This document shows positions 35,511-44,206 of a stretch of 64,000 nt of DNA, piece by piece. The number at the start of each line of letters is the position of its first letter. The stretch's first letter is position 1. Below the pieces are notes generated by a model. It searched no databases. It saw only the letters and a list, made by a program, of their open reading frames with translations, and had not been told where the DNA came from. Source of the stretch: Bryobacteraceae bacterium (lineage in GTDB: Bacteria > Acidobacteriota > Terriglobia > Bryobacterales > Bryobacteraceae); NCBI GenBank assembly GCA_041394945.1, contig JAWKHH010000004.1, forward strand, positions 1,399,876-1,463,875, written 5' to 3'. A program made the translations under genes and the position numbers.

Positions 35511-38288
35511 ATGGAAGACCAGGAAATTGTAAACGAATTTCTGATCGAGAGTAGTGAAAATCTTTCGCGCCTCGATCAGGAGATGGTCGAGCTGGAACAG
35601 CGGCCCGGCGATGGCCAGTTGCTCGCGAGCATCTTCCGAACGATTCACACGATCAAGGGCACTTGCGGATTCCTTGGCTTTCATACCCTCGAATCGATCA
35701 CGCACCACGCGGAAAACCTGTTGAGCCAGGTCCGTAACGGTGAGCGGCCGCTAACGGCCGAATTGGTCTCGCTGGTGCTCCAAACGGTGGATGCGACCAA
35801 GCAGGAATTGTTGAGCATCGAACAAACCGGGCATGAGAGCGGGAACGAACACGCCGATCTCCGGGCGCGGCTTCAGGTGGCCTGCGAAGCCGTGGCCAGT
35901 GAACCCGGGGCCAGTGAACCCGGGGCCAGTGAACCCGTGGGAAGCGAAGCCGTAGCCTGTGAGGCCGTCAGAAGCGAAGCCGCCGCATCGGCGGAGATGC
36001 CGGCCCCCGCGTCGGCCCCGGCCGGACCCGAATCGGTCGCGCCGGCGCCCGTGGCGACCCCGCCAACACCCGCCGCCACGCCACCGGTGAGCTCAACCTC
36101 GAACGCGCAGCCGGAAGCTCGCTCCCCGGAGCCGCCCAAGACGCCGCCGGCCGACTCTCCGGCGGAAACCGAACCGCAGGCCGGTTCGCGAGGACCCTCG
36201 GTGGCCGATGCAACGATCCGCGTAGACATCGGGCTGCTCGACAAGCTGATGAACCTAGTCGGCGAACTGGTGCTGGCGCGCAACCAGATCCTGCAGTTCA
36301 GCGGCCGTCTCGAGGATACCCAGTTCAACGCCACCACCCAGCGCCTGAATCTGATCACAACCCAACTCCAAGAGGGAGTCATGAAGACGCGGATGCAGCC
36401 GATCGGGGTTGTGTGGAACAAGCTGCCGCGCGTCGTTCGCGATCTCGCCTCGGCCTGCGGCAAGCAGATCCAGCTCGAGATGGACGGCGCCGATACCGAA
36501 CTGGACAAGAGCATTATCGAGGCGATCAAAGACCCGCTGACGCATATCGTCCGGAACTGCTGCGATCACGGAATCGAAGCGCCCGACGTGCGTGCCGGAC
36601 GAGGCAAGCCCGTCAGCGGAACGTTGAGCCTTCGCGCGTTTCACGAGGGTGGCCAGGTCATCATCGAGATTCACGATGACGGCGGCGGCATCGACCCCGA
36701 GAAGGTAAAAGCGCGGGCGCTGCAGAAAGGCGTCCTTCGGCCGGAGCAGGTCGAGCGAATGAGCGAGCGCGAGGCTTTGCACTTGATCTTTGCTCCTGGG
36801 TTTTCAACGGCGGAGAAGGTCACCAATATCAGCGGGCGCGGCGTCGGCATGGATGTGGTGAAGACGAATATCGAGAAGATCGGCGGCTCGGTCGACCTGC
36901 AGTCCAAGGTCGGTGACGGAACCACCGTCAAGCTCAAGATCCCGCTCACGCTGGCGATCATCCCGGGTTTGGTTGTGGCGAGCGGCGGCGAGCGGTTCGT
37001 CATCCCGCAGGTGAGCCTTCTCGAGCTGCTGCGGCTGGAAGGCGAAGCCGGCCGGAAAATGATCGAGTCGATCCACGGGTCGCCGGTCTACCGCAGGCGC
37101 GGCTCGCTGCTTCCAATCGCCTATCTGAACGAAGTCCTGCGTCTTCCGGGAAAGGCACGGTCGGCCGACGACGATGTGGTCAACATCGTCGTTCTACAGG
37201 CCGAGGACCGGCAGTTCGGCCTCGTGGTGGACGCCATCTCAGACACCCAGGAGATCGTCGTTAAGCCGCTTGGTAAACAATTGAAAGGTCTGACCTGCTA
37301 CGCCGGCGCGACGATCATGGGCGATGGCCGGGTTGCACTGATTCTCGACGTCGTCGGGATCGGGATGCGCTCAGGCGTGCTCACCGAGCACCGCGGAAGC
37401 ATGACCTCGCGCGACACCCAGGAAGACCGGATGGGCGAATCCAAACAAACCGTCCTGCTCTTCCAGACGGGCTCCCACGAACGGCTCGCCGTGCCGCTGT
37501 CGCTCGTGGCGCGGCTCGAGGAGTTCCCGCGCTCCCGCATCGAGCAGGCCGCCGGCCGCAGCGTCGTCCAATATCGCGGCCACATTCTCCCGTTGATCAC
37601 TTTCGGCGAGACCTATGGCGGATATCCGGCCCAATCGGCCGGCGAAACCGAAGGTCCCCTTCAGGCGATTGTCTTCAGCGAGGGGGAACGCCAAGTCGGG
37701 CTACTGGTCGACCGGATCCTCGATATCGTTGAGGACCACGTATCGGTGCGGACGCAGTCCCACCAGACGGGATTGCTCGGGTCGGCCGTGGTCGAGGGTA
37801 AGGTCACCGACTTTATTGACTTGCCAGGCATCCTGGCTCAACACGGAGACGGACTCCTCGCCGGCGGCTCGACGCCAGGACGGAGGCTGAGTGTCCTGGT
37901 CGTGGACCGTTCGCCATTCGGCCGGGGCGTCGTCCGCAGCTATCTCGACATGGCCGGTCACCGCTGCGTCGAAGCGGGAACGGAGAGCGACGCGTACACG
38001 CTCGCCGCCAAGGAGCGTCCTGACGCGGTCTTCATTTCCGGAGAGCTGATTGCGGGCGGGAAGGGCCCACAGTTCCTAGACCGGCTCAAGCAGAACCCCG
38101 CGACCCGGAACACCGCCGTGATCGCGCTTACCGATTCGGGTGCTGAGCTAACGGGCCCGGCGACGGACCGAGTGGCCGGCTGGCTCTCGAGATTCGATCG
38201 CGAGGGTATGCTTTCCTCGCTCGACCGTCTCGCCGAGGCGGTGGCCATGCCCGCCGAGGCGGAGCGTCGGACGAGTATCGCCCGTTGA
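35511..38288 (+). CDS. cheA: Chemotaxis histidine kinase CheA with two CheW-like domains and a pseudo-receiver
   Basis: 925 residues, longer than the usual 650-750. The P1 phosphotransfer domain has FRTIHTIKGTCGFLGF with the phospho-histidine at about residue 46. A Pro/Ala/Glu-rich linker (about 120-235) contains a repeat. P3 dimerisation follows (IGLLDKLMNLVGELVLARNQ). The kinase domain has its N-box (DPLTHIVRNCCDHGIE) and G-boxes (DDGGGID, GRGVGMDVVK). The first CheW-like domain follows at about 485-620 and a second at about 640-760. The end (about 785-910) resembles a receiver but lacks the acidic pair, the phospho-acceptor Asp (VFIS in its place) and the conserved Lys-Pro. GGAGGAGG lies upstream. 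Confidence 0.92.
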   Translation: MEDQEIVNEFLIESSENLSRLDQEMVELEQRPGDGQLLASIFRTIHTIKGTCGFLGFHTLESITHHAENLLSQVRNGERPLTAELVSLVLQTVDATKQELLSIEQTGHESGNEHADLRARLQVACEAVASEPGASEPGASEPVGSEAVACEAVRSEAAASAEMPAPASAPAGPESVAPAPVATPPTPAATPPVSSTSNAQPEARSPEPPKTPPADSPAETEPQAGSRGPSVADATIRVDIGLLDKLMNLVGELVLARNQILQFSGRLEDTQFNATTQRLNLITTQLQEGVMKTRMQPIGVVWNKLPRVVRDLASACGKQIQLEMDGADTELDKSIIEAIKDPLTHIVRNCCDHGIEAPDVRAGRGKPVSGTLSLRAFHEGGQVIIEIHDDGGGIDPEKVKARALQKGVLRPEQVERMSEREALHLIFAPGFSTAEKVTNISGRGVGMDVVKTNIEKIGGSVDLQSKVGDGTTVKLKIPLTLAIIPGLVVASGGERFVIPQVSLLELLRLEGEAGRKMIESIHGSPVYRRRGSLLPIAYLNEVLRLPGKARSADDDVVNIVVLQAEDRQFGLVVDAISDTQEIVVKPLGKQLKGLTCYAGATIMGDGRVALILDVVGIGMRSGVLTEHRGSMTSRDTQEDRMGESKQTVLLFQTGSHERLAVPLSLVARLEEFPRSRIEQAAGRSVVQYRGHILPLITFGETYGGYPAQSAGETEGPLQAIVFSEGERQVGLLVDRILDIVEDHVSVRTQSHQTGLLGSAVVEGKVTDFIDLPGILAQHGDGLLAGGSTPGRRLSVLVVDRSPFGRGVVRSYLDMAGHRCVEAGTESDAYTLAAKERPDAVFISGELIAGGKGPQFLDRLKQNPATRNTAVIALTDSGAELTGPATDRVAGWLSRFDREGMLSSLDRLAEAVAMPAEAERRTSIAR
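35894..35938. repeat. Three tandem 15-base repeats in the cheA linker
   Basis: GGCCAGTGAACCCGG is repeated three times (35894-35908, 35909-35923, 35924-35938, the last with one change) and is followed by decayed copies to about 35990. The unit is a multiple of three, so copy number can change without breaking the frame. It encodes repeats of the ASEPG type in the linker between P1 and P3. Confidence 0.85.
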
Positions 38289-38343
38289 TTCCGCAAACGC
38301 ACCCTGACGCATAGGACCATCCCCAACGGAGAAAGGTACCGGT

Positions 38344-38799
38344 ATGACCGACGCTCTAGCGACCCGTGAGAACCGCCAGTATTCGACCTTCTATGTTGAT
38401 CGCCTCTACTTCGGCATCGACGTCACCGAAGTTCAGGAAGTGCTTCGTTCCCAGGAGATGACCAAGATCGCGCTCGCTCCTGATGTGATCGAGGGGCTGA
38501 TCAATTTGCGGGGGCAGATTGTCACGGCGATTGACATGCGGCGGCGATTGCAGCTTCCGCCGCGGCCAGCCGGTGCAACCCCGATGAACATGGTTGTGCG
38601 ATCCGAGGATGGCGCGGTCAGCCTTCTGGTCGATGAGATTGGGGACGTGTTGACCGTGGGAACGGAAACCTATGAGGCGCCGCCGGACAATCTCCCGGCC
38701 GATCACCGCGCGTTGATCGACGCGGTCCACAAGCTGGACGGCAAGCTCCTGCTCGTTCTCAACCGGGAGCGCGTCCTGCAAACCCAGTGCGAAAGCTAG
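38344..38799 (+). CDS. cheW: Chemotaxis adaptor CheW
   Basis: 151 residues. CheW couples receptors to CheA. The fold is clear (YSTFYVDRLYFGIDVTEVQEVL, IEGLINLRGQIVTAIDMRRRL, LLVDEIGDVLTVGTETYE). GAGAAAGGTACCGGT lies upstream as a leader. It is the second gene of the operon, 55 bases after cheA and 10 bases before the receptor gene. Confidence 0.95.
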   Translation: MTDALATRENRQYSTFYVDRLYFGIDVTEVQEVLRSQEMTKIALAPDVIEGLINLRGQIVTAIDMRRRLQLPPRPAGATPMNMVVRSEDGAVSLLVDEIGDVLTVGTETYEAPPDNLPADHRALIDAVHKLDGKLLLVLNRERVLQTQCES

Positions 38800-38809
38800 G
38801 AGCCAGTTC

Positions 38810-41098
38810 ATGCCCGCGATACCCCAGAACAAGTCTTCTGTACCCAAACCTTCCGTGCCTAAATCGTCCACGCCGAAGACCGCCTCCTCGGTCGTCAAGT
38901 CCCGGGCGATGAGGCCGTCGGCCAAGCCGGCTCACCGGGGTACGACCCTTTTCGAACGGCTCGGAGGCGAAGAAGCGGTCGCCGCCGCCGTGGATGGCCT
39001 GTACAGGAGAATCCTGGCCGACCCCAAACTCGCCGGTTTCTTCGAGCACATCCCAATCGACCGCCTGAAATCGCAGCAGAAGGTCTTCCTCGGGCAGGCG
39101 TTCGGGGGGCCGAAACGGTACCGGGGGAAAGACATGCGGTCGGCTCACGCCGGTCTCGCTATCGCGCAACGGCACTTCGACGGCGTTGCGCAACACCTGA
39201 TCGCCACGCTCACCGAGCTGGGCGTCAAGAAACCGCTGATCGACGAGGTTGTTTCGATCGCAGCCTCGCTCGCCGGCGACATCGTCACCATCGACAACGG
39301 AAAACAAGGACAGGAACAGCGAATGACAACCCTACGACCTGAGGAGGCCGCCGCCGGAGCAGCGCTTCCCGAAAGCCTCGCGGCCATGCGAGGCGCATTT
39401 GACGCGCTCGGCACCAACGTATTCATTGCGGACCGGGACCTGCGCCTCGTCTACATGAACAACAGGGCGCGCACCGTCCTCAATTCGATGGCGGATCAGA
39501 TCGAGGAATCCTTCGGGATCGGCGTCGCCGACCTGATCGGTCAGCCCATAGACATCTTTCACGGCGATCGCGCGAAGCAGATCCGGCGGAGGCTGTCGGA
39601 CGTCGACAACCTCCCGATTCGGAGCGAGATCCGGTTGGGGAACCTGATCCTGGACCTCAACGTGAACCCGATCCTCGACGCCCAGGGCGAATACGTCGGC
39701 CTGGTTGTCAACTGGGAGGAAATCACCGAGAAGAAGCGTCTCGAGGGGGAAGCCGCGCTGGCCCAGTCGATGGTGGAAAACGCCCCGATCAACATCATGC
39801 TCGCCGGACTCGATCTTCGCATCCGTTACATGAACCCGGCGAGTCTCGCCACGCTCAAGAAGATCGAGCACCTCCTGCCCTGCCGGGCCGACGAAGTGGT
39901 CGGCAGCAACATCGACATCTTTCACAAGTTTCCCGAAAACCCGCGGCGGATCCTGAGCGATCCGAAAAACCTCCCGCACAGCGCCAACATCAAGGTGGGC
40001 GAGGAGACGCTTTCGCTCCTGGTGAGCCCGATGTTCGACCCCAAGCGCAACTACCTCGGACCGATGGTGACCTGGGAGGTGATCACCGAGAGAATCGCCG
40101 CGGCGGCGCGTGAGAAGGAGATGCAGGAGCGCGAGCGCGAGCAGCAACAGGAGTTGCAGGACAAGGTCGCCCAGATGCTCACTGTGGTCGAGGCGGCGGC
40201 TCAGGGCGACCTGACGCGTCCGGTCCCAGTGCGCGGTGAGGACGCCATCGGCAAGATGGGCGAGGGACTGTCGTCACTACTGGGCAGTCTCCGCGAGAGC
40301 ATGGTGCGGATCACGCAGAACGCCCAGCAACTGAGCGCGGCCGCCGAGGAGTTGTCGGCGATCAGCCAGCAGATGAGTTCGAATTCGGAGGAGACAGCCA
40401 GCCAGGCCAATGTCGTTTCGGCGGCCAGCGAGGAGGTCTCCACCAACGTCGGCATCGTGGCCAGCGGTTCCGAGGAGATGCTCGCCTCGATCCGCGAAAT
40501 CTCCAAGAGCGCGGCCGAGAGCGCCCGCGTGGCGCAAAACGCGGTCACCGTGGCGCAGGGCACCAACGCGACCATCTCCAAGCTCGGCGACTCGAGCCAG
40601 GAGATCGGCAAAGTGATCAAGGTGATCACCTCGATCGCCCAACAGACCAACTTGCTCGCGCTGAACGCTACCATCGAGGCGGCCCGCGCCGGAGAAGCCG
40701 GCAAAGGGTTCGCCGTCGTCGCCAACGAAGTGAAGGAATTGGCCAAAGAAACCGCCAAAGCGACCGAAGAGATTAGTCAGAAGATCGAAGCGATCCAGGG
40801 CGACACCCAAGGGGCTGTCGACGCGATCGCCAATATCGGCCAAATCATCAACCAGGTCAATGACATCTCAAACACGATCGCTTCGGCCGTGGAGGAGCAA
40901 ACGGCCACGACGAACGAAATCGGCCGGAATCTGGCCGAGGCATCCAAAGGTGTCGAGGAAATCGCCCGCAACATCAGTGGAGTGGCGGTGGCGGCCCGGA
41001 GCACCACGGAAGGCGCGTCCGACACCCAGTCTGCGGCGCGGGCGCTCAGTCAGATGGCCGCCGATCTGCAGGGCTTGGTCAGCCGGTTCCAAGTCTGA
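38810..41098 (+). CDS. Soluble chemoreceptor with N-terminal truncated haemoglobin, two PAS domains and MCP signalling domain
   Basis: 762 residues. After a Pro/Ser/Lys-rich start comes a truncated-haemoglobin (group I) domain at about residues 45-165: LFERLGGEEAVAAAVDGLYRRILADPK, with Tyr 65 at the B10 position, Gln 90 matching E11 and His 122 as the likely proximal haem ligand (AQRHFDGVAQHL). Two PAS-like domains follow (about 190-310 and 315-430), then a HAMP-like segment and the MCP signalling hairpin (about 500-762) with its tip QQTNLLALNATIEAARAGE. No transmembrane segment exists, so it works in the cytoplasm. It is the only receptor in the operon and probably senses O2, NO or redox state. 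A second possible start is at 39323. Confidence 0.9.
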   Translation: MPAIPQNKSSVPKPSVPKSSTPKTASSVVKSRAMRPSAKPAHRGTTLFERLGGEEAVAAAVDGLYRRILADPKLAGFFEHIPIDRLKSQQKVFLGQAFGGPKRYRGKDMRSAHAGLAIAQRHFDGVAQHLIATLTELGVKKPLIDEVVSIAASLAGDIVTIDNGKQGQEQRMTTLRPEEAAAGAALPESLAAMRGAFDALGTNVFIADRDLRLVYMNNRARTVLNSMADQIEESFGIGVADLIGQPIDIFHGDRAKQIRRRLSDVDNLPIRSEIRLGNLILDLNVNPILDAQGEYVGLVVNWEEITEKKRLEGEAALAQSMVENAPINIMLAGLDLRIRYMNPASLATLKKIEHLLPCRADEVVGSNIDIFHKFPENPRRILSDPKNLPHSANIKVGEETLSLLVSPMFDPKRNYLGPMVTWEVITERIAAAAREKEMQEREREQQQELQDKVAQMLTVVEAAAQGDLTRPVPVRGEDAIGKMGEGLSSLLGSLRESMVRITQNAQQLSAAAEELSAISQQMSSNSEETASQANVVSAASEEVSTNVGIVASGSEEMLASIREISKSAAESARVAQNAVTVAQGTNATISKLGDSSQEIGKVIKVITSIAQQTNLLALNATIEAARAGEAGKGFAVVANEVKELAKETAKATEEISQKIEAIQGDTQGAVDAIANIGQIINQVNDISNTIASAVEEQTATTNEIGRNLAEASKGVEEIARNISGVAVAARSTTEGASDTQSAARALSQMAADLQGLVSRFQV

Positions 41099-41112
41099 GG
41101 AATCTGGGCCTA

Positions 41113-41140
41113 CCCCACCGGCCCAGCGTGGCCGGCGGGG
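41113..41140. other. Hairpin between the receptor and cheY genes
   Basis: CCCCACCGGCC (41113-41123) pairs with GGCCGGCGGGG (41130-41140) with one mismatch around a 6-base loop. No T-run follows. It could partly end transcription or stabilise the upstream message, so cheY and later genes would be made in different amounts. Confidence 0.4.
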
Positions 41141-41194
41141 TGGGTCTGGGGATGACCCTTGCACGGAATCGATCGAGAACGGAGGACAACGGGA

Positions 41195-41626
41195 ATGACA
41201 GTCTCGCTGGCGCAAGCCGAAGCAGAGAAAACCGCGGGCGGCATTCGCAAGCGGGCGATGGTGGTCGACGATTCGCGCGCGATTCGAACGATCCTTGCGA
41301 AGACGCTCGGGCAGCTTGGATGGGCGGTGGCGGAGGCGCGCAACGGCCGCGAAGCCATCGAAGCGCTGCAGGCGCCGGAGGCCTCGGTGGATCCGGTGGC
41401 GCTCGTACTCGTCGACTGGAACATGCCGGAGATGAACGGCATTGACTTCGTTCGCCAGATCCGGCTGGACCCGCGCTACGCCGGCACCAGGCTCATGATG
41501 GTCACCACCGAAACGCAGATCGAACAGATGCAGGCGGCGCTCGAGGCGGGCGCCAATGAGTATGTGATGAAACCCTTCACGAGGGAAGTCATCGAAGAGA
41601 AACTGGGATTGCTCGGTTTGCGCTAA
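41195..41626 (+). CDS. cheY: Chemotaxis response regulator CheY
   Basis: 143 residues from the ATG at 41195, which has GGAGG nine bases upstream; an upstream start at 41159 would lack this site. The receiver is complete: MVVDDSRAIRTIL (acidic pair), LVLVDWNMPEMNG with the phospho-acceptor Asp, and MKPF with the conserved Lys. It is a stand-alone receiver, so it should bind the motor or another output. The hairpin before it may set its own expression level. Confidence 0.93.
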   Translation: MTVSLAQAEAEKTAGGIRKRAMVVDDSRAIRTILAKTLGQLGWAVAEARNGREAIEALQAPEASVDPVALVLVDWNMPEMNGIDFVRQIRLDPRYAGTRLMMVTTETQIEQMQAALEAGANEYVMKPFTREVIEEKLGLLGLR

Positions 41627-41648
41627 TCACGGAGTCAAGGATCCTCGC

Positions 41649-42776
41649 ATGTCCCCTCCGACTTTCCGCCCGATTCGAGCCGGCGCCGCCCACGCCGCGA
41701 ACCAGGGTCAGCGCTTGCGGGTTCTCGTCGTCGACGACTCCGTGGTGATGCGGAGGCTGGTTTCGCGCGTCCTGGAACCGATTCCTGAACTCGAGCTGGT
41801 CGGCTCGGCAGGGACCGGCAAAGCGGCGCTCGATCGGATTCCACAATTGAAGCCGGACCTGATCACACTCGATATCGAGATGCCGGAGATGGACGGCCTC
41901 ACCGCGGCGAGGGCGATCCGGGAGCGATTCCCGTCGGTCCGGATCATCATGTGCAGCACGCTGACCCAGCGGGGGGCAGCCATCACGCTGGAGGCGCTGG
42001 CGTCGGGCGCCGACGACTATGTGACCAAGCCTTCCGGCGACGATTCGCTCGATGTTTCGATCGAGACGCTTCGCGGCCAACTGGTGCCGAAGGTGCGCCA
42101 GTTTCTGCGGCGGAGCGAACCCGCGGCGGGACCAGGGCTGAGGATGGAAGGGGCCCGTATTGTCCGGCCGCCCTCGCCCGGGGCGCCCAACCGAAAAAGG
42201 GACGTGGTGGCTGTCGCGAGTTCCACCGGTGGCCCGGTCGCGCTATCGACGGTCATCCCTGGGCTGCCGAGGGATTTCCACGCGCCGATCCTGGTCGTGC
42301 AGCACATGCCGCCCATGTTTACCAGCCTTCTCGCCGAACGTTTGAACACGCAGACGCATTTGCGGGTGGTCGAAGCCAAGGAAGGGATGTTGGTTGAGCG
42401 GGGGGCGGTGTACATCGCACCGGGGGACTACCACATGGTCGTGCGGCGGGCGCAGACGCATGTCGTCATCGGGCTGACGCGCGGCGAGCCGGAGAACTCG
42501 TGCAGGCCCGCGGCCGATGTTCTGTTTCGCTCCGTGGCCGAGGTGTATGGTCCGAGCGTGGTTGGAGTCGTGTTGACTGGAATGGGCAACGATGGTATGC
42601 GCGGAGCGGCGCAAATGCGCCAGGGCGGAGCGTGGGTGGTCGCGCAGGACGAGGCCTCGAGCGTGGTCTGGGGGATGCCGGGCTCAGTGGTCGGGGCTGG
42701 CTTGGCCGACCGGATTTTGCCGTTGGCGGACATCCCATCCGAGATAAGCCTACGATTCGCAGGGAGGCCAGCTTGA
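41649..42776 (+). CDS. cheB: Chemotaxis protein-glutamate methylesterase CheB
   Basis: 375 residues. CheB removes methyl groups from receptors when phosphorylated, for adaptation. The receiver has LVVDDSVVMRRL, LITLDIEMPEMDGL and VTKPSG. The methylesterase domain has the nucleophile motif SSTGGP, the histidine in VVQHMPPMF and the Asp in LTGMGNDGMRGA. It is 22 bases after cheY. Confidence 0.96.
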   Translation: MSPPTFRPIRAGAAHAANQGQRLRVLVVDDSVVMRRLVSRVLEPIPELELVGSAGTGKAALDRIPQLKPDLITLDIEMPEMDGLTAARAIRERFPSVRIIMCSTLTQRGAAITLEALASGADDYVTKPSGDDSLDVSIETLRGQLVPKVRQFLRRSEPAAGPGLRMEGARIVRPPSPGAPNRKRDVVAVASSTGGPVALSTVIPGLPRDFHAPILVVQHMPPMFTSLLAERLNTQTHLRVVEAKEGMLVERGAVYIAPGDYHMVVRRAQTHVVIGLTRGEPENSCRPAADVLFRSVAEVYGPSVVGVVLTGMGNDGMRGAAQMRQGGAWVVAQDEASSVVWGMPGSVVGAGLADRILPLADIPSEISLRFAGRPA

Positions 42777-42801
42777 AAGAGACAACGAACGAGGAGCGCC
42801 A

Positions 42802-43719
42802 ATGTCGACCGATATTCTGACGAGCAAACGGGGTTCCGCGGGCAGCGCTCCGGCCGCGCCTGCGGCCGGGAGCGCCGTGGCGGCCAGACCGAGGGAAACC
42901 AGCCGCGCGAGCATCGACGCGCAGGACTACAAGTATCTTCAGGACTACGTCTATCGTGAGTCCGGAATCGTCCTCGACGCCGACAAGCAGTATCTGCTCG
43001 AAGCCCGGCTGCTGCCCATCGTTCGCCGGGAAGGACTGGGGACGATCGCCGACTTGTGCGGACTGCTTCGAGGCATACAGGGGCAGAAACTGCGCCGCGA
43101 CGTCGTCGAGGCGATGACCACCAACGAGACACTCTTCTTCCGCGAGCCGGCTCAGTACGAGGCACTGCGGACGACGATCATCCCGAAGCTGGTCGAGACG
43201 CGCGGCGCCACGCGCCGGCTGAACTTCTGGTCGGCCGCCGCCAGTTCCGGCCAGGAGGCGTACTCGCTGGCGATCATGGTGCTCGAGATGGGGCTACGCG
43301 ACTGGAATATCCAGATTCTCGGCACGGACCTGAACGAAAAAGTCCTCGAACGCGCCCGAGACGGCCGCTATCTCCAGATCGAGGTGAACCGCGGCCTGCC
43401 GATCGCCCACCTGCTCAAGTACTTTCACCGCCAGGGACTCGACTGGCAGATCCGCGACGAGGTCCGAAGGATGGTGCATTGGCAGCGCTTCGATCTCCGC
43501 CAGTCGATGATGCACAAGGGGCCGTTCGACGTCGTCTTCTGCAGGAACGTGCTGATCTATTTCGATACCGAGACAAAGAAGAAGATCCTCTCGAATATCC
43601 GCGCCGCGCTCGGCAAAGGGGGTTACCTGCTGCTGGGCGGGGCCGAGACTGCTCTCCATCTGGACGGGCAGTTCCAGAGGATCGAGGTCGGCGGCGCCGT
43701 CCTCTACCAGGTGAATTAG
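42802..43719 (+). CDS. cheR: Chemotaxis receptor methyltransferase CheR
   Basis: 305 residues. CheR methylates receptor glutamates with S-adenosylmethionine. The N-terminal helical domain (YKYLQDYVYRESGIVLD, MTTNETLFFREPAQYEAL) and the SAM-binding motifs (LNFWSAAASSGQEAYSLAIM, ILGTDLNEKVLERARDGRY, FDVVFCRNVLIYFD) are visible. The first 30 residues are a Gly/Ala-rich extension not found in typical CheR. A GAGGAG site is just upstream. Confidence 0.95.
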   Translation: MSTDILTSKRGSAGSAPAAPAAGSAVAARPRETSRASIDAQDYKYLQDYVYRESGIVLDADKQYLLEARLLPIVRREGLGTIADLCGLLRGIQGQKLRRDVVEAMTTNETLFFREPAQYEALRTTIIPKLVETRGATRRLNFWSAAASSGQEAYSLAIMVLEMGLRDWNIQILGTDLNEKVLERARDGRYLQIEVNRGLPIAHLLKYFHRQGLDWQIRDEVRRMVHWQRFDLRQSMMHKGPFDVVFCRNVLIYFDTETKKKILSNIRAALGKGGYLLLGGAETALHLDGQFQRIEVGGAVLYQVN

Positions 43720-43732
43720 GGGGGAACGCAAA

Positions 43733-44206
43733 GTGGCAATGGATCTCATCACCGACGTATACCGAGGCGACCTGGAACGGACCGCTGAGATGGTTTTCCA
43801 AACCATGATCGGCCTGACGGTCGTGCCCAGTGACGAACCGTGGATCAAGCGAATCGGCACCCTGACCGCCGCCGTTCACTTCGCCGGACAATGGAAAGGC
43901 AGCGTCTACATCGAGTTCACCCGCGAACAGGCACTCGATATCACCACTCGCCTCATGGGGATTCCCAGTCCTGAGACCATCGATGACGACGTTCTGGACG
44001 CAATCGGCGAGATGGCCAACATGGTCGGCGGCAACATGAAATCGGTCATGCCGCGCGGCGTCGAGCTCTCAGCTCCCACCGTGGTCGAAGGCGGCGACTA
44101 CGCCCTCCGCTTCCGCGCCGGCGACGCGATCACCCGCGCCGCTTTTCAGTCGCCAGCTGGGCCGTTCTGGATCACCCTCGTAGAGCGCGCCGAGACGCCC
44201 GCGTAG
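43733..44206 (+). CDS. cheX: CheX-type chemotaxis phosphatase
   Basis: 157 residues starting at GTG 43733, with a GGGGGG run just upstream. CheX/CheC/FliY proteins remove phosphate from CheY-P. The phosphatase motif E-x2-N is visible in IGEMANMVGGNMK (about residue 90). Only one such motif is present, typical of CheX rather than CheC. The end overlaps the 3' end of the aminotransferase gene by 61 bases on the opposite strand. It closes the chemotaxis operon. Confidence 0.85.
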   Translation: MAMDLITDVYRGDLERTAEMVFQTMIGLTVVPSDEPWIKRIGTLTAAVHFAGQWKGSVYIEFTREQALDITTRLMGIPSPETIDDDVLDAIGEMANMVGGNMKSVMPRGVELSAPTVVEGGDYALRFRAGDAITRAAFQSPAGPFWITLVERAETPA

